The notes beneath the pieces were generated by a model. It did not search any database. It was not told the origin of the DNA and saw only the letters and a list, made by a program, of their open reading frames with translations. From NCBI RefSeq assembly GCF_014654365.1, contig NZ_BNAY01000002.1, positions 929,718 through 993,717 on the forward strand: a DNA stretch of 64,000 bases, read 5' to 3'. The translations under genes were made by a program, and so were the position numbers. Of the stretch, positions 22,089 through 30,052 are shown piece after piece; position 1 is the stretch's first letter; every line of letters starts with the position of its first letter. The stretch is from Amycolatopsis oliviviridis (GTDB lineage: Bacteria > Actinomycetota > Actinomycetes > Mycobacteriales > Pseudonocardiaceae).

Positions 22089-22149
22089 AAGTGCAATGAA
22101 GGGGCCTTTCATAGCAAATTTTGCTATGAAAGGCCCCTTCATTGCACTT
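22089..22149. repeat. 61-bp perfect palindrome, bidirectional terminator (GAA-N7-TTC family)
   Basis: Two 30-nt arms are exactly complementary around a single central T. Each arm contains the 13-nt core GAAGGGGCCTTTC (22098-22110), itself nearly palindromic. It fills the space between convergent muiA-like and CBS genes and is one of seven related elements in the window. Confidence 0.85.
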
Positions 22150-22161
22150 TCGCGAGGCGGA

Positions 22162-22593
22162 TCAGCCCTGCGAGATGTAAGCCTCCAGCTGTTCCTGGCT
22201 CTTCTCCAGCTGTTCCATCCGCGTCTTCACGACGTCGCCGATGCTCACGATCCCCGCGAGCCTGCCGTCCACCAGGACCGGGACGTGCCGGATGCGGCGT
22301 TCGGTCATCAGGACCGACAGCTGGTCGACCGAGTCCTCGGGGGTGCAACTGGCGACCAGCTTCGTCATGATCGCGGCCACCGATCCGTCGAGCAGCTGGG
22401 GTCCGCGCTCGTTGAGCCGGCGCACCACGTCCCGCTCGGAGACGATCCCGACGATCCCGCCTTCGTCGTCGACGACCACCAGCGCACCGACGTTGTGCTC
22501 CGCGAGTCTCTCGAGCAGCTCGGTTACGTTCGTCTCCGGCGAGACGGTCGCGACGGCCGCCCCCTTGTTCCGCAACAGATCGGAAATCCGCAT
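22162..22593 (-). CDS. two-CBS-domain protein
   Basis: This 143-residue protein is made of two CBS motifs (about 6-62 and 70-128) with the usual VSPETNVTELLERLAEHNVG and GIVSERDVVRRL patterns, followed by a short glutamate-rich tail. CBS pairs bind adenosine nucleotides or similar ligands and act as energy or redox sensors. Stand-alone pairs occur in actinobacteria, for example among hypoxia-response proteins, but the role here is unknown. GGAGGAG lies 6 nt before the ATG. It is a single gene that ends at the 61-bp palindrome. Confidence 0.85.
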   Translation of the reverse strand: MRISDLLRNKGAAVATVSPETNVTELLERLAEHNVGALVVVDDEGGIVGIVSERDVVRRLNERGPQLLDGSVAAIMTKLVASCTPEDSVDQLSVLMTERRIRHVPVLVDGRLAGIVSIGDVVKTRMEQLEKSQEQLEAYISQG

Positions 22594-22640
22594 ACGCGCT
22601 CCTCCCGGATGGGTGACCTGAGTCACTCCAGGTTATGGCC

Positions 22641-23123
22641 TCAGTGGCCTACGCGAAAGTCCGGAGAGTCCGATTCGAGTCCGAGCCTGGTGGCAAGAGC
22701 GCGATACGCCTCGATGATCCCCGCGCCGTAGGGGTCGTCGCCGAGCGCGCCGAGTGTCCCCTGCCCGAGTTCCCACTGGGTCTTCGCGGCCTCGTGATCA
22801 CCGAGTTTGCGGTAGTCCTCGGCGAGGTTCAGGTGCAGCGACGGGTAGAACCCGCGCACGGCCAGGGTCGCGTGGTACTCCTGCGCGCGTTCGTCGGTGA
22901 GCGAATCGGCCGCCGCGAGCGCGCGCAGGTCCCAGGCGAGTTCGTCGGCCGGGTCGTCGCAGACGTCGGCCATGTAGTGCGCGAGCGCGCACCGGTGCAG
23001 CGGGTCGCCGTCCTCGCCGATGCGTTCCCACAGTGCCGCGAACTTCTCGCGGGCGCCCGCCCGGTCACCGGAGATGTGCAGCTGGAGACCGGTGTTGATC
23101 TCAGCCATCACGTCGTCGGTCAT
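22641..23123 (-). CDS. tetratricopeptide-like helical protein
   Basis: This 160-residue all-helical protein has TPR-like units (INTGLQLHISGDRAGAREKF, and later SLHLNLAEDYRKLGDHEAAK). The start at 23123 has GGAGG 5 nt upstream and forms an ATGA overlap with the stop of the metallopeptidase gene; a shorter version from the ATG at 23108 has no site. Tight coupling suggests it works with that protease, perhaps as adaptor, but no function is known. It contains no signal peptide. Confidence 0.7.
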   Translation of the reverse strand: MTDDVMAEINTGLQLHISGDRAGAREKFAALWERIGEDGDPLHRCALAHYMADVCDDPADELAWDLRALAAADSLTDERAQEYHATLAVRGFYPSLHLNLAEDYRKLGDHEAAKTQWELGQGTLGALGDDPYGAGIIEAYRALATRLGLESDSPDFRVGH

Positions 23124-24052
23124 TTGACCTCCGAAGCGGGCGCCGCCCAGGTGTTGCACGCCGACGTCGCCTTGCCGGAGAACCCGGCCTTCGCCCATTT
23201 CAGCTGGTTGCGGCGGCTGCCGTGGGTGTCGCTGTCGTCGGCGCGGCCGTAGTCGGCGAGCGCCGCGTTGGCCAGCGACGTGCTGATCGAACCGCGCCCG
23301 GCGGCGGCCGCGAGGGCGAGCGCGCCGAAGCAGTTCGCCTGCAGTTCGATGCGGCGGACCAGCTCCTTGTCGGCAGGCGAGTCCTCGTCCGGCGACGACA
23401 TCTTCTCCGCGGCCGCCGACAGGATCCCGCTGGAGCGCTGGACGTGGTGGCCGTACTCGTGGGCCATCGTCGCGAGGTGACGAGACCGTTCGAGGCCCGC
23501 GTCGCTGAGCATCCACTGGGTCGGCGCGTAGATCGTGGTGTCCCCGCCGCAGTAGTAGGCGACGGCCTCGTTCTCGCTCGGTGCCTTCCCGCAGGCGCTG
23601 CTCTCGGGCAGCGTCACCTGCACGGTCGCCGTCAGGTTGGGCTCGTTCGCCTGGTCAAGGGCGGGTTTCCAGGCCTCGGCGAGACAGGAGGCGAAGGTCT
23701 TGTAGTAGGTCTCCAGCTTCGCGGGGTCACGGCTGATCGCCGGCAGGCGGCAGGTGACCGCGCCGAGGGCGACCCCTTCGGCCAGCAGCGGGTTCGTCTC
23801 CAGCTCCCGGACCTCCTTGGGCGCGGGCCGCACGGTCCCGGCCGGGGCCTTGGCGCCTTCCGAGGTGAACGCGCCGGACACCGGGAGGGCCTGGCCGTCG
23901 ATCTCCCGCGGTCCGCCCGCCATCGCCATCCCGGCGGCGGTCAAGGCGGCGACGATGAGCAGGCCGACCACGGCGGAACCCGTGTTGCGGGGGCTTTCGG
24001 GACGAGGCGGCGCGGGCGCGAACGGTCCGGGTACCTCGTCGGTGCCGGTCAT
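23120..24052 (-). CDS. membrane-anchored neutral zinc metallopeptidase
   Basis: This 310-residue protein has a short cytosolic N-terminus, one membrane segment (about 25-46, GSAVVGLLIVAALTAAGMAM) and an outside zinc-protease domain with HEYGH (in MAHEYGHHVQRSS) and a downstream glutamate in RRIELQANCFGALA. This is the YpfJ-like putative neutral zinc metallopeptidase family. Four or more cysteines suggest disulfides outside the membrane. GGGGGA precedes the ATG. The gene ends in an ATGA overlap with the TPR-like gene, giving a two-gene operon. Substrate unknown. Confidence 0.85.
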   Translation of the reverse strand: MTGTDEVPGPFAPAPPRPESPRNTGSAVVGLLIVAALTAAGMAMAGGPREIDGQALPVSGAFTSEGAKAPAGTVRPAPKEVRELETNPLLAEGVALGAVTCRLPAISRDPAKLETYYKTFASCLAEAWKPALDQANEPNLTATVQVTLPESSACGKAPSENEAVAYYCGGDTTIYAPTQWMLSDAGLERSRHLATMAHEYGHHVQRSSGILSAAAEKMSSPDEDSPADKELVRRIELQANCFGALALAAAAGRGSISTSLANAALADYGRADDSDTHGSRRNQLKWAKAGFSGKATSACNTWAAPASEVK

Positions 24053-24169
24053 GATGTCCCCCAAACGTGCGAGCACCCAGCATACGGAGGAGGGCCCGGT
24101 CAGGCGAAGACACGCGCCGAAACGGGATCCTGGTGGCGCCGGGACGGAAGCCCCGGCGAGACTGTCGGC

Positions 24170-26176
24170 ATGAGCGACGAGGACCCGTACCTGTGGTTGG
24201 AAGACGTGACCGGCGAGGAAGCGCTGGATTGGGTGCGAGCCCGCAACGCCGAGGCGCTGGCGGAACTGTCCACCGGTGACCGGTTCGCCGGGATCCGCGA
24301 CGAGGTCCGCGAGGTCCTCGACGCCGACGACCGGATCCCCTACGTCCGGCGCCGCGGCGAGTATCTGTACAACTTCTGGCAGGACTCGGCCAATCCCCGA
24401 GGCCTGTGGCGCCGCACCACCCTCGAGCAGTACCGGCTCGACACACCGGAGTGGGAACTCCTGCTCGACGTCGACGCGCTGGCCGAGGCCGACGGCGAGA
24501 ACTGGGTGTGGCAGGGCGCGGCCGTCCTCCGGCCGGGCTATCACCGCGCGCTGGTCGAACTGTCGCGAGGCGGCGCCGACGCGACCGTGGTCCGCGAGTT
24601 CGACCTCGACGAGCGCCGTTTCGTCGAAGACGGGTTCTTCGTGCCCGAAGCCAAGACCCGGATCGGCTGGATCGACCGCGACCGCGTCTACATCGGCACC
24701 GATTTCGGCACCGGGACGCTGACCAGTTCGGGCTACCCGAGGCTGGCGAAGGAATGGCGGCGCGGTACCCCGCTCGACGAGGCGACCGTGGTCTTCGAGG
24801 GCAAACCGGACGACGTCTCGGTGTCCGCCCACCACGACCCGACCGAGGGCTGGGAGCGCGACTTCGTCTACCGGTCGATCGACTTCTACCGCACCGAGCG
24901 GTACCTCCGGACGCCCGGCGGCCTGGAGCGGATCGAGGTCCCCGAAGACGCGCAGACGTCCTCACACCGCGAGTGGCTGCTGATCCGGCTTCGCTCGGAC
25001 TGGACCGTGGGAGACACGACGTACTCCTCGGGCACCTTGCTCGCCTCCGGCTTCGACGCGTTCATGGCGGGTGAGCGCACCTTCACGACTGTCTTCACCC
25101 CGGACGCGCACACGTCGCTGGAGTACTGGGTCTGGACGCACAACCACCTGCTGCTTTCGACGCTGTCCGACGTCCGGACCGAACTGCGCGTGCTCACGCC
25201 GTCGGACGGCTGGACTTCCCGGCCGCTCGCCGGCACCCCGGACCTGGGCACGGCGCAGATCACCGGCACCGACCCCGACGTCAGCGACGAGTACCTGCTC
25301 GACGCCAGCGGCTACACCCAGCCGTCGACACTGAAGTACGGGCACGTCGGCGGTGACGTCGAAGTCGTCAAGCGCGCTCCGTCGTTCTTCGACGGCGAAG
25401 GCATGACGGTCTCGCAGTACTTCGCGACGTCCGAAGACGGCACGAAGATCCCGTACTTCGTCGTACGCCCCTCCGGCGCCGAAGGCGGACCGACGCTGCT
25501 GACCGGTTACGGCGGCTTCGAGGTCTCGCTGACCCCCAGCTACAGCGGTGTGATCGGCCGCGGCTGGCTTTCCCGTGGCGGCACGTACGTCGTCGCGAAC
25601 ATCCGGGGCGGCGGGGAGTACGGGCCCGCCTGGCACACCTCGGTGACCAAGGCCAAGCGGTACAAGGTCTACGAGGACTTTTCGGCGGTCGCCGCGGACC
25701 TCGTCGAACGCGGCATCAGCGAGCCGTCCCGCCTCGGCATCCAGGGCGGCAGCAACGGCGGGCTGCTGATGGGCGTCATGCTCACGCGCTACCCGCACCT
25801 GTTCGGCGCGATCGTGAGCCAGGTGCCGCTGCTGGACATGAAGCGGTATCACAAGCTCCTCGCGGGCGCGTCGTGGATGGCCGAGTACGGCGACCCCGAC
25901 GACCCGGCGGAATGGGACTTCATCGGGAAGTACTCGCCGTATCAGAACGTCCGGAGCGGAGCCGGGTATCCGCCGGTCCTGTTCGTCACCTCCACCAGGG
26001 ACGACCGGGTGCATCCCGCGCACGCGCGCAAGATGGTCGCGCGGATGCTGGAGCAGGGACACGACGTCCGCTACCACGAGAACATCGAGGGCGGCCACGG
26101 CGCGGCGGCCGACAACGAGCAGCTGGCGTTCAAATGGGCGCTGATGCTCGAATTCCTGTGGGAGAAGCTCGCCTGA
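24170..26176 (+). CDS. prolyl oligopeptidase family serine peptidase (S9A)
   Basis: This is a 668-residue cytosolic peptidase. The N-terminal beta-propeller region (about 1-400) begins with the family's DPYLWLEDV. The alpha/beta-hydrolase domain carries Ser528 in GGSNGG, the aspartate region DDR at 611-613 and His643 in GGHGA. It cleaves after proline in short peptides. The ATG at 24170 is the natural start because the N-terminal family motif follows at once; the frame is open for another 900 bases but only across the opposing gene. The ribosome binding site is weak. It ends at a 57-bp inverted repeat. Confidence 0.92.
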   Translation: MSDEDPYLWLEDVTGEEALDWVRARNAEALAELSTGDRFAGIRDEVREVLDADDRIPYVRRRGEYLYNFWQDSANPRGLWRRTTLEQYRLDTPEWELLLDVDALAEADGENWVWQGAAVLRPGYHRALVELSRGGADATVVREFDLDERRFVEDGFFVPEAKTRIGWIDRDRVYIGTDFGTGTLTSSGYPRLAKEWRRGTPLDEATVVFEGKPDDVSVSAHHDPTEGWERDFVYRSIDFYRTERYLRTPGGLERIEVPEDAQTSSHREWLLIRLRSDWTVGDTTYSSGTLLASGFDAFMAGERTFTTVFTPDAHTSLEYWVWTHNHLLLSTLSDVRTELRVLTPSDGWTSRPLAGTPDLGTAQITGTDPDVSDEYLLDASGYTQPSTLKYGHVGGDVEVVKRAPSFFDGEGMTVSQYFATSEDGTKIPYFVVRPSGAEGGPTLLTGYGGFEVSLTPSYSGVIGRGWLSRGGTYVVANIRGGGEYGPAWHTSVTKAKRYKVYEDFSAVAADLVERGISEPSRLGIQGGSNGGLLMGVMLTRYPHLFGAIVSQVPLLDMKRYHKLLAGASWMAEYGDPDDPAEWDFIGKYSPYQNVRSGAGYPPVLFVTSTRDDRVHPAHARKMVARMLEQGHDVRYHENIEGGHGAAADNEQLAFKWALMLEFLWEKLA

Positions 26177-26177
26177 C

Positions 26178-26234
26178 GTGTCATGAAAGGGCCGTTCAGG
26201 ACATCTTGTGTCCTGAACGGCCCTTTCATGACAC
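26178..26234. repeat. inverted repeat, bidirectional terminator (GAA-N7-TTC family)
   Basis: Perfect 26-nt arms flank a 5-nt loop; the core GAAAGGGCCGTTC is at 26185-26197. It begins 1 nt after the oligopeptidase stop and ends 6 nt before the stop of the convergent exporter gene. Confidence 0.85.
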
Positions 26235-26240
26235 TCGGAG

Positions 26241-26555
26241 CTACTCGGTCACCTTGGCGAGCACCACCCCTCCCACGATCAGCGCCATCGCGGCGAACCG
26301 GCCGAGGCTCACCGGGTCCTTGTGGATCACGATGCCGAACACGATCGCGCCCACCGCCCCGATTCCGGTGAAAACGGCGTACGCGGTCCCCACCGGAATC
26401 GAGTCCATCGCCTTCGACAGCAGGTACACCGCGGCGACGCCGAGCACGAAGCACAGCACGGTCGGCCAGAACCGGGTGAAGTTCTCCGTCGGCTTGATGC
26501 TCTGCGACCAGGCGACCTCGACGACCCCGGCCAGCAGCAGGATTCCCCAGCCCAT
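26241..26555 (-). CDS. small multidrug resistance family exporter, Gdx/SugE type
   Basis: This 104-residue protein has four transmembrane helices and the essential Glu13 (LAGVVEVAWSQSIK), which marks the guanidinium-exporter (Gdx, formerly SugE) branch more than the EmrE drug branch. It would exchange guanidinium-like cations for protons as an antiparallel dimer. Start and stop are tight: the ATG shares one base with the azoreductase stop (TGATG), so it is translated from the azoreductase message. There is therefore no room for a guanidine riboswitch directly in front of it. Confidence 0.85.
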   Translation of the reverse strand: MGWGILLLAGVVEVAWSQSIKPTENFTRFWPTVLCFVLGVAAVYLLSKAMDSIPVGTAYAVFTGIGAVGAIVFGIVIHKDPVSLGRFAAMALIVGGVVLAKVTE

Positions 26556-27211
26556 CAGGCTCCCCTCCCGTTCGCGGCCAGCTTTTCGGCCGCGAGGAGC
26601 GCCTGTTCCCGCGACGCGATCCGATCCGGGTCGCGCGGGCTCAGCCGCGGGTCGACGAGGGCGTTCGTGAATTCGGAATGCAGGAACGTGACGTCGTGGA
26701 CGTCGTAGTGCCCGGCGAAGAAGTCACGCAGGTAGCGCTCGTGATGGTCGACAGGCTCCCGGGGCGTGCCCGGCAGGTAGCTGCCGCCACGCGCGCCCGC
26801 GACCACGAAAGCCTTGCCCGCCAAGGACATCTTCGGGAACGTCACCTGGTCGATCCACAGCTTGAGCGTCGCGGGGATCGAGAAGTTGTACATCGGCGCC
26901 CCGATCAGCACGACGTCGGCGGCGAGCAGTTCGGCCAGCAGCGGCTCGATGACCGCCCAGGCTTCGCGCTGCTCCGGCGTCTTCACCACCGAGGCGTAAC
27001 CGGCCGGATCGGTGATGCCCGCGGTGAGGAGGGCGTCGCAGATCTCGGTCCAGGCCTGGCCGATCGGCGGCACCGGGGCGGCCGCCACGTCGCGATAGGT
27101 GTACCCCGCGCCGGGGTGCGCGGCACGCCAGGTCTCGGCGAAGCGAGCGCTCAGCTCGCGGGAGAACGACGCGGTGCGGGCGCTGGAGTCGAGGTGGAGA
27201 AGGTGGCTCAT
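26555..27211 (-). CDS. FMN-dependent NADH:quinone/azo reductase
   Basis: This 218-residue flavodoxin-fold enzyme reduces quinones and azo compounds with NADH and FMN. Typical parts are the N-terminal LHLDSSAR phosphate-binding loop and the central APMYNFSIPATLKLWIDQV motif (around 115-133). A GARGGSY segment completes the FMN site. GGAGG lies 5-6 nt before the ATG at 27211. It is divergent from a TetR gene across two inverted-repeat operators, and it is followed by the Gdx exporter with a 1-nt overlap. The pair therefore looks like an inducible detoxification operon. Confidence 0.88.
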   Translation of the reverse strand: MSHLLHLDSSARTASFSRELSARFAETWRAAHPGAGYTYRDVAAAPVPPIGQAWTEICDALLTAGITDPAGYASVVKTPEQREAWAVIEPLLAELLAADVVLIGAPMYNFSIPATLKLWIDQVTFPKMSLAGKAFVVAGARGGSYLPGTPREPVDHHERYLRDFFAGHYDVHDVTFLHSEFTNALVDPRLSPRDPDRIASREQALLAAEKLAANGRGA

Positions 27212-27230
27212 CGGGGCCTCCCGGACCAGG

Positions 27231-27251
27231 AAGTGGACACGGCGTCCACTT
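27231..27251. promoter_or_regulatory. TetR operator 1
   Basis: AAGTGGAC-N5-GTCCACTT is a perfect 8+8 inverted repeat, 19 nt upstream of the azoreductase start. Operator 2 has the same left arm 35 bp away. Confidence 0.65.
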
Positions 27252-27265
27252 GCTTCGCCGGGTAC

Positions 27266-27286
27266 AAGTGGACGGCACGTCCGGAT
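27266..27286. promoter_or_regulatory. TetR operator 2
   Basis: AAGTGGAC-N5-GTCCGGAT keeps the left arm and half of the right arm of operator 1. It sits just upstream of the -10 hexamer of the TetR gene, suggesting autoregulation. Confidence 0.55.
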
Positions 27287-27292
27287 ATTCCC

Positions 27293-27298
27293 TAGGCT
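27293..27298 (+). promoter_or_regulatory. leaderless -10 element of tetR (27305)
   Basis: TAGGCT followed by 6 nt and the ATG. The same hexamer and spacing occur before the ArsR-type gene at 39739. Confidence 0.55.
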
Positions 27299-27304
27299 TC
27301 GGAC

Positions 27305-27892
27305 ATGCCGACGGAAGATCTGCTCGCGAACGGTCCGGGACGGGAACGCTCGGACGCCGCCCGTAACCGCGCGAAGATCCTGAAGGCCGCCGAAGAGCTC
27401 TTCGCCGCACGCCCGGCGGCGGACGTCACCATGGAGGACATCGCCAAAGCCGCCGGAGTCGGCCGCGCCACGCTGTACCGCCGGTACCCGGACCGCTCGG
27501 CGATCGCCGTCGCCCTGCTGGACGAACACGAGCGGGAACTCCAGGAGCGGCTGCTCACCGGCCCTCCCCCGCTGGGCCCCGGCGCGCCACCCGCCGAACG
27601 GCTGGCCGCGTTCTACGCGGCGATGATCGACCTGCTCGCCCGGCACGCGCATCTCGTCCTCGGCACCGAGGTCGGGCATTCACGGTTCACCACCGGCGCG
27701 TACCGGCTGTGGCGCACCCATGTCCGCCTCCTCGCCGAGGAGGCGGGGACGAAGGACCCGGACGCGCTCGCCGACATCCTGCTGGCACCGCTCGCGCCGG
27801 ACGTGTTCCTCCGCCAGACGGGCGAGCTCGGCCTGAGCGCCGAACGGATCACCGATGCGCTGAGCGAGCAGGCGCGGCGAGCGCTGTCCTGA
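27305..27892 (+). CDS. TetR-family regulator of the azoreductase/Gdx operon
   Basis: This is a 195-residue TetR repressor. The helix-turn-helix spans about 24-66 (ILKAAEELFAARPAADVTME, then GVGRATLYRRYPDRSAI). The ligand domain has no assigned effector. It is divergent from the azoreductase, with two shared-sequence operators in the 93-nt gap, so local repression of both directions is the simplest model. There is no Shine-Dalgarno; TAGGCT 6 nt before the ATG points to a leaderless mRNA. Its stop codon directly abuts the stop of the convergent SRPBCC gene. Confidence 0.88.
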   Translation: MPTEDLLANGPGRERSDAARNRAKILKAAEELFAARPAADVTMEDIAKAAGVGRATLYRRYPDRSAIAVALLDEHERELQERLLTGPPPLGPGAPPAERLAAFYAAMIDLLARHAHLVLGTEVGHSRFTTGAYRLWRTHVRLLAEEAGTKDPDALADILLAPLAPDVFLRQTGELGLSAERITDALSEQARRALS

Positions 27893-28291
27893 TCAGCCGG
27901 CGAGGCCGTCGACGACGAGCTTCATCACGGTCTGCCAGTGCTCGCGCTGCGCGGCGCGCTCCTCCGGTCCGGTGAGCCGCTCCTGATGGAAGACCACGGT
28001 CGTCTTGCCCGGACCGGCCGTACGGAGCCCCACCTGGACCGTGCTCTCGTGGTCCCAGTCCTTCGGCCGCCAGGTGAGGCGGATCTTCTCGCGCTCGCGG
28101 CAACCGCGGACCTCGCCCACCGTGCCCTCGGCCGTCTCGTAGGGCGCGCCCTTCTGCGGCTCCAGACGCACGTCACCCAGCCAGGTCGCCAAGCCCGGAC
28201 CCGAGAGATAGTCCCAAACCCGCTCCAGCGGATAGGCCACCGTCTTGGACACGCCGATTTCCCAGCCCGCGTCCTTCGTCTTCCCGATCAT
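27893..28291 (-). CDS. SRPBCC (AHSA1-like) domain protein
   Basis: This 132-residue protein has the START-like helix-grip fold of the AHSA1/SRPBCC family (VSKTVAYPLERVWDYLSGPG at the N-terminus, GKTTVVFHQERLTG in the core, and a long C-terminal helix). Such proteins bind hydrophobic ligands. The ATG at 28291 has GGAGG 4 nt upstream; the GTG one codon earlier is too close. It is convergent with the TetR gene with zero spacing and divergent from the CGNR gene. Function unknown. Confidence 0.75.
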   Translation of the reverse strand: MIGKTKDAGWEIGVSKTVAYPLERVWDYLSGPGLATWLGDVRLEPQKGAPYETAEGTVGEVRGCREREKIRLTWRPKDWDHESTVQVGLRTAGPGKTTVVFHQERLTGPEERAAQREHWQTVMKLVVDGLAG

Positions 28292-28311
28292 CACGCCTCC
28301 GCCGTAACCGT

Positions 28312-28340
28312 CTTACCTGGTTTCGGAAACCGACTATAGT
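28312..28340 (+). promoter_or_regulatory. leaderless promoter of the CGNR gene with embedded palindrome
   Basis: TATAGT (28335-28340) is 6 nt before the ATG; CTTACC (28312-28317) is a weak -35 at 17 nt. Between them GGTTTC-G-GAAACC (28319-28331) is a perfect palindrome in the promoter spacer, so a repressor site is likely. Confidence 0.55.
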
Positions 28341-28346
28341 GGTTAC

Positions 28347-28946
28347 ATGACTCCGGGAACAAGACTGCTCGTCAACGCCCAGGGTGAGCGGTACCGGTTC
28401 GATCCGGGCAGCCTCAGCCTCGAACTGATGCTGACCGGCGGCCCCGGCCCGTACGAGCGCTACGAGATCGCGCATACGCCGTCCGCCCTCGCCGAGTGGT
28501 TCACCGGCTCCCGGCTGGCGCTGACCGCGCCCCTGACCGACGTCCGGATCCGCCCCGCCGAACTCACCGCCCTCAAGGAACTCCGGGACACGCTCTACCG
28601 CGTCGCGCCTGCCCTCGCCCGGGGCGAGGCGCCGTCGGACGACGACCTCGCCCTGCTGAACAGCGCGACCGAAGCGACCCCGAGGCCGCTCGTGGACCCG
28701 AAGACCCGGAAACTCGCCTGGGCGCTGCCGGTCACCGGCAAGCAACTCCTCGGCGCTGTCGCCCGCGACGCCATCGGCCTCGTCGCGGGCGAACGGTCCG
28801 GCCGCGTCCGCGAATGTTCCGCGGACGACTGCCATCTGCTGTTCTTCGACACCTCGCGGTCGGGCAACCGCCGCTGGTGCTCGATGGAGCGCTGCGGCAA
28901 CCGCGCCAAGATCCGGGCCTACCGCGCACGCTCCGAAACCGCCTGA
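28347..28946 (+). CDS. CGNR zinc-finger (ABATE-type) putative regulator
   Basis: This 199-residue protein has an N-terminal ligand-like domain and a C-terminal CGNR zinc finger (two cysteines in ECSADDC, then WCSMERCGNRAKIRAYRAR). The CGNR motif is expected to bind DNA, and members are thought to be stress-related transcription regulators, though few are studied. The promoter spacer holds a 13-bp palindrome that could be its own operator. The mRNA is probably leaderless. The DUF2293 gene follows 17 nt downstream with its own -10 hexamer. Confidence 0.82.
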   Translation: MTPGTRLLVNAQGERYRFDPGSLSLELMLTGGPGPYERYEIAHTPSALAEWFTGSRLALTAPLTDVRIRPAELTALKELRDTLYRVAPALARGEAPSDDDLALLNSATEATPRPLVDPKTRKLAWALPVTGKQLLGAVARDAIGLVAGERSGRVRECSADDCHLLFFDTSRSGNRRWCSMERCGNRAKIRAYRARSETA

Positions 28947-28950
28947 TCGC

Positions 28951-28956
28951 TAGGAT
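28951..28956 (+). promoter_or_regulatory. leaderless -10 element of the DUF2293 gene
   Basis: TAGGAT followed by 7 nt and the ATG at 28964, directly after the CGNR stop. An AGGA inside it could alternatively act as a weak Shine-Dalgarno. Confidence 0.4.
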
Positions 28957-28963
28957 CGCCGTG

Positions 28964-30013
28964 ATGCAAGGTGAGGCGAAACTGGAACAGCGCGTCGTCG
29001 AGACGGCGGAAAAGCTGCTGGCCAAGCGGAAATCGGTGACCGCGCTCGACGTCTTGACCGGGATCGGCTGGCTGACGGACAACGTCGTCGACGCCTGGCA
29101 CCGCGGCCGGGTCCCTGTGCTGACAGCGGCGCTGTCGGTGCCCCCGGAAAAGCTGACCTTCGCCCTGAACGCGCTTCAACGCTGGGCGAAGGGAAAGGCC
29201 CTCGAAAGCACGGAGATCGAGCACGTCGGGGCAACCCGCGACCGAACTCCGCTGAAGGCCACGTCGGGCGAGCTGGCCGGTCTCGAACCTCTGTTCCGGA
29301 CGCAGTGGATCATGCCGGGGCTGTCCGAGGCCAAACGGGCACAGGTTGTCGCCCGGCAGAAGAAGGCGCCGGATCTCGTCGTCTCGGTGGCGCTGAAGGA
29401 CTGGGTCTGCGCCGACTGCGGCGGCACCGGCGACCTCTTGTTCTTCGAAAAAGAAAAGCCGTACTGCCTCGACTGCGCAGACCTCGGGCACCTGGTCTTC
29501 CTGCCCTCGGGCGACACCGCGCTGACCCGCCGGGCGAAGAAGGCGAGCCGGCTCTCCGCCGTCGTCGTCCGGTTCAACCGGTCGCGGAGGCGCAGTGAGC
29601 GGCAAGGGATCCTCGTCGAGGACGCGGCGCTGCGCAGTGCCGAGGAACAATGCCTCGCCGACGAAGACGTCCGGGAACGACGCCGCGGCCGTGATCGCGA
29701 GCGGCGCGCGCGGGAAGACGTCGAGTTCACCGCCCGGTTCTTCGCCGCGATCACCGAGATGTTCCCCGGCTGCCCGCCGGAGCGGGCGCGCGCCATCGCA
29801 GAACACGCCGGCCTGCGCGGCAGCGGCCGGGTGGGCCGATCCGCCGCCGGGCAGGAACTGGCCGAACGAGCGGTGTTCCTCGCCGTCGTCGCCTCGATCC
29901 GGCACCTGGACACCGATTACGACGATCTCCTCATGGCGGGTGTGGAGCGGCAGGCCGCGCGCGACCGGATCCATCCCGCCATCGACGCCGTGCTCGACCG
30001 CTGGCGTTCCTGA
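28964..30013 (+). CDS. DUF2293 domain protein with zinc ribbon
   Basis: This 349-residue protein has a central four-cysteine ribbon (CADCGGTGDL, then CLDCADLGHL, about 145-175), a basic arginine-rich stretch (NRSRRRSERQG and later ERRRGRDRERRAREDV) and a C-terminal DUF2293 domain (about 255-345) that contains the FPGCPPERARAIAEHA motif. The charge pattern suggests nucleic-acid binding; no function is established. The ATG at 28964 is the first in frame after the CGNR stop. A much longer open frame upstream lies inside the CGNR gene and is rejected. Confidence 0.75.
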   Translation: MQGEAKLEQRVVETAEKLLAKRKSVTALDVLTGIGWLTDNVVDAWHRGRVPVLTAALSVPPEKLTFALNALQRWAKGKALESTEIEHVGATRDRTPLKATSGELAGLEPLFRTQWIMPGLSEAKRAQVVARQKKAPDLVVSVALKDWVCADCGGTGDLLFFEKEKPYCLDCADLGHLVFLPSGDTALTRRAKKASRLSAVVVRFNRSRRRSERQGILVEDAALRSAEEQCLADEDVRERRRGRDRERRAREDVEFTARFFAAITEMFPGCPPERARAIAEHAGLRGSGRVGRSAAGQELAERAVFLAVVASIRHLDTDYDDLLMAGVERQAARDRIHPAIDAVLDRWRS

Positions 30014-30052
30014 CCGCTGTCACGTTCCGGGCGCGGGCTTCGTCCGGAAAGC

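Noticed and set aside
22096..22140. Short frames reading M-K-G-P-F in both directions through palindromes
   Set aside because: They arise because the inverted repeats contain ATGAAGGG/ATGAAAGG; there is no ribosome binding site and the same peptide appears at several hairpins.
26555..26600. Guanidine riboswitch in front of the Gdx/SugE gene
   Set aside because: The gene overlaps the azoreductase stop by one base, so no leader exists.
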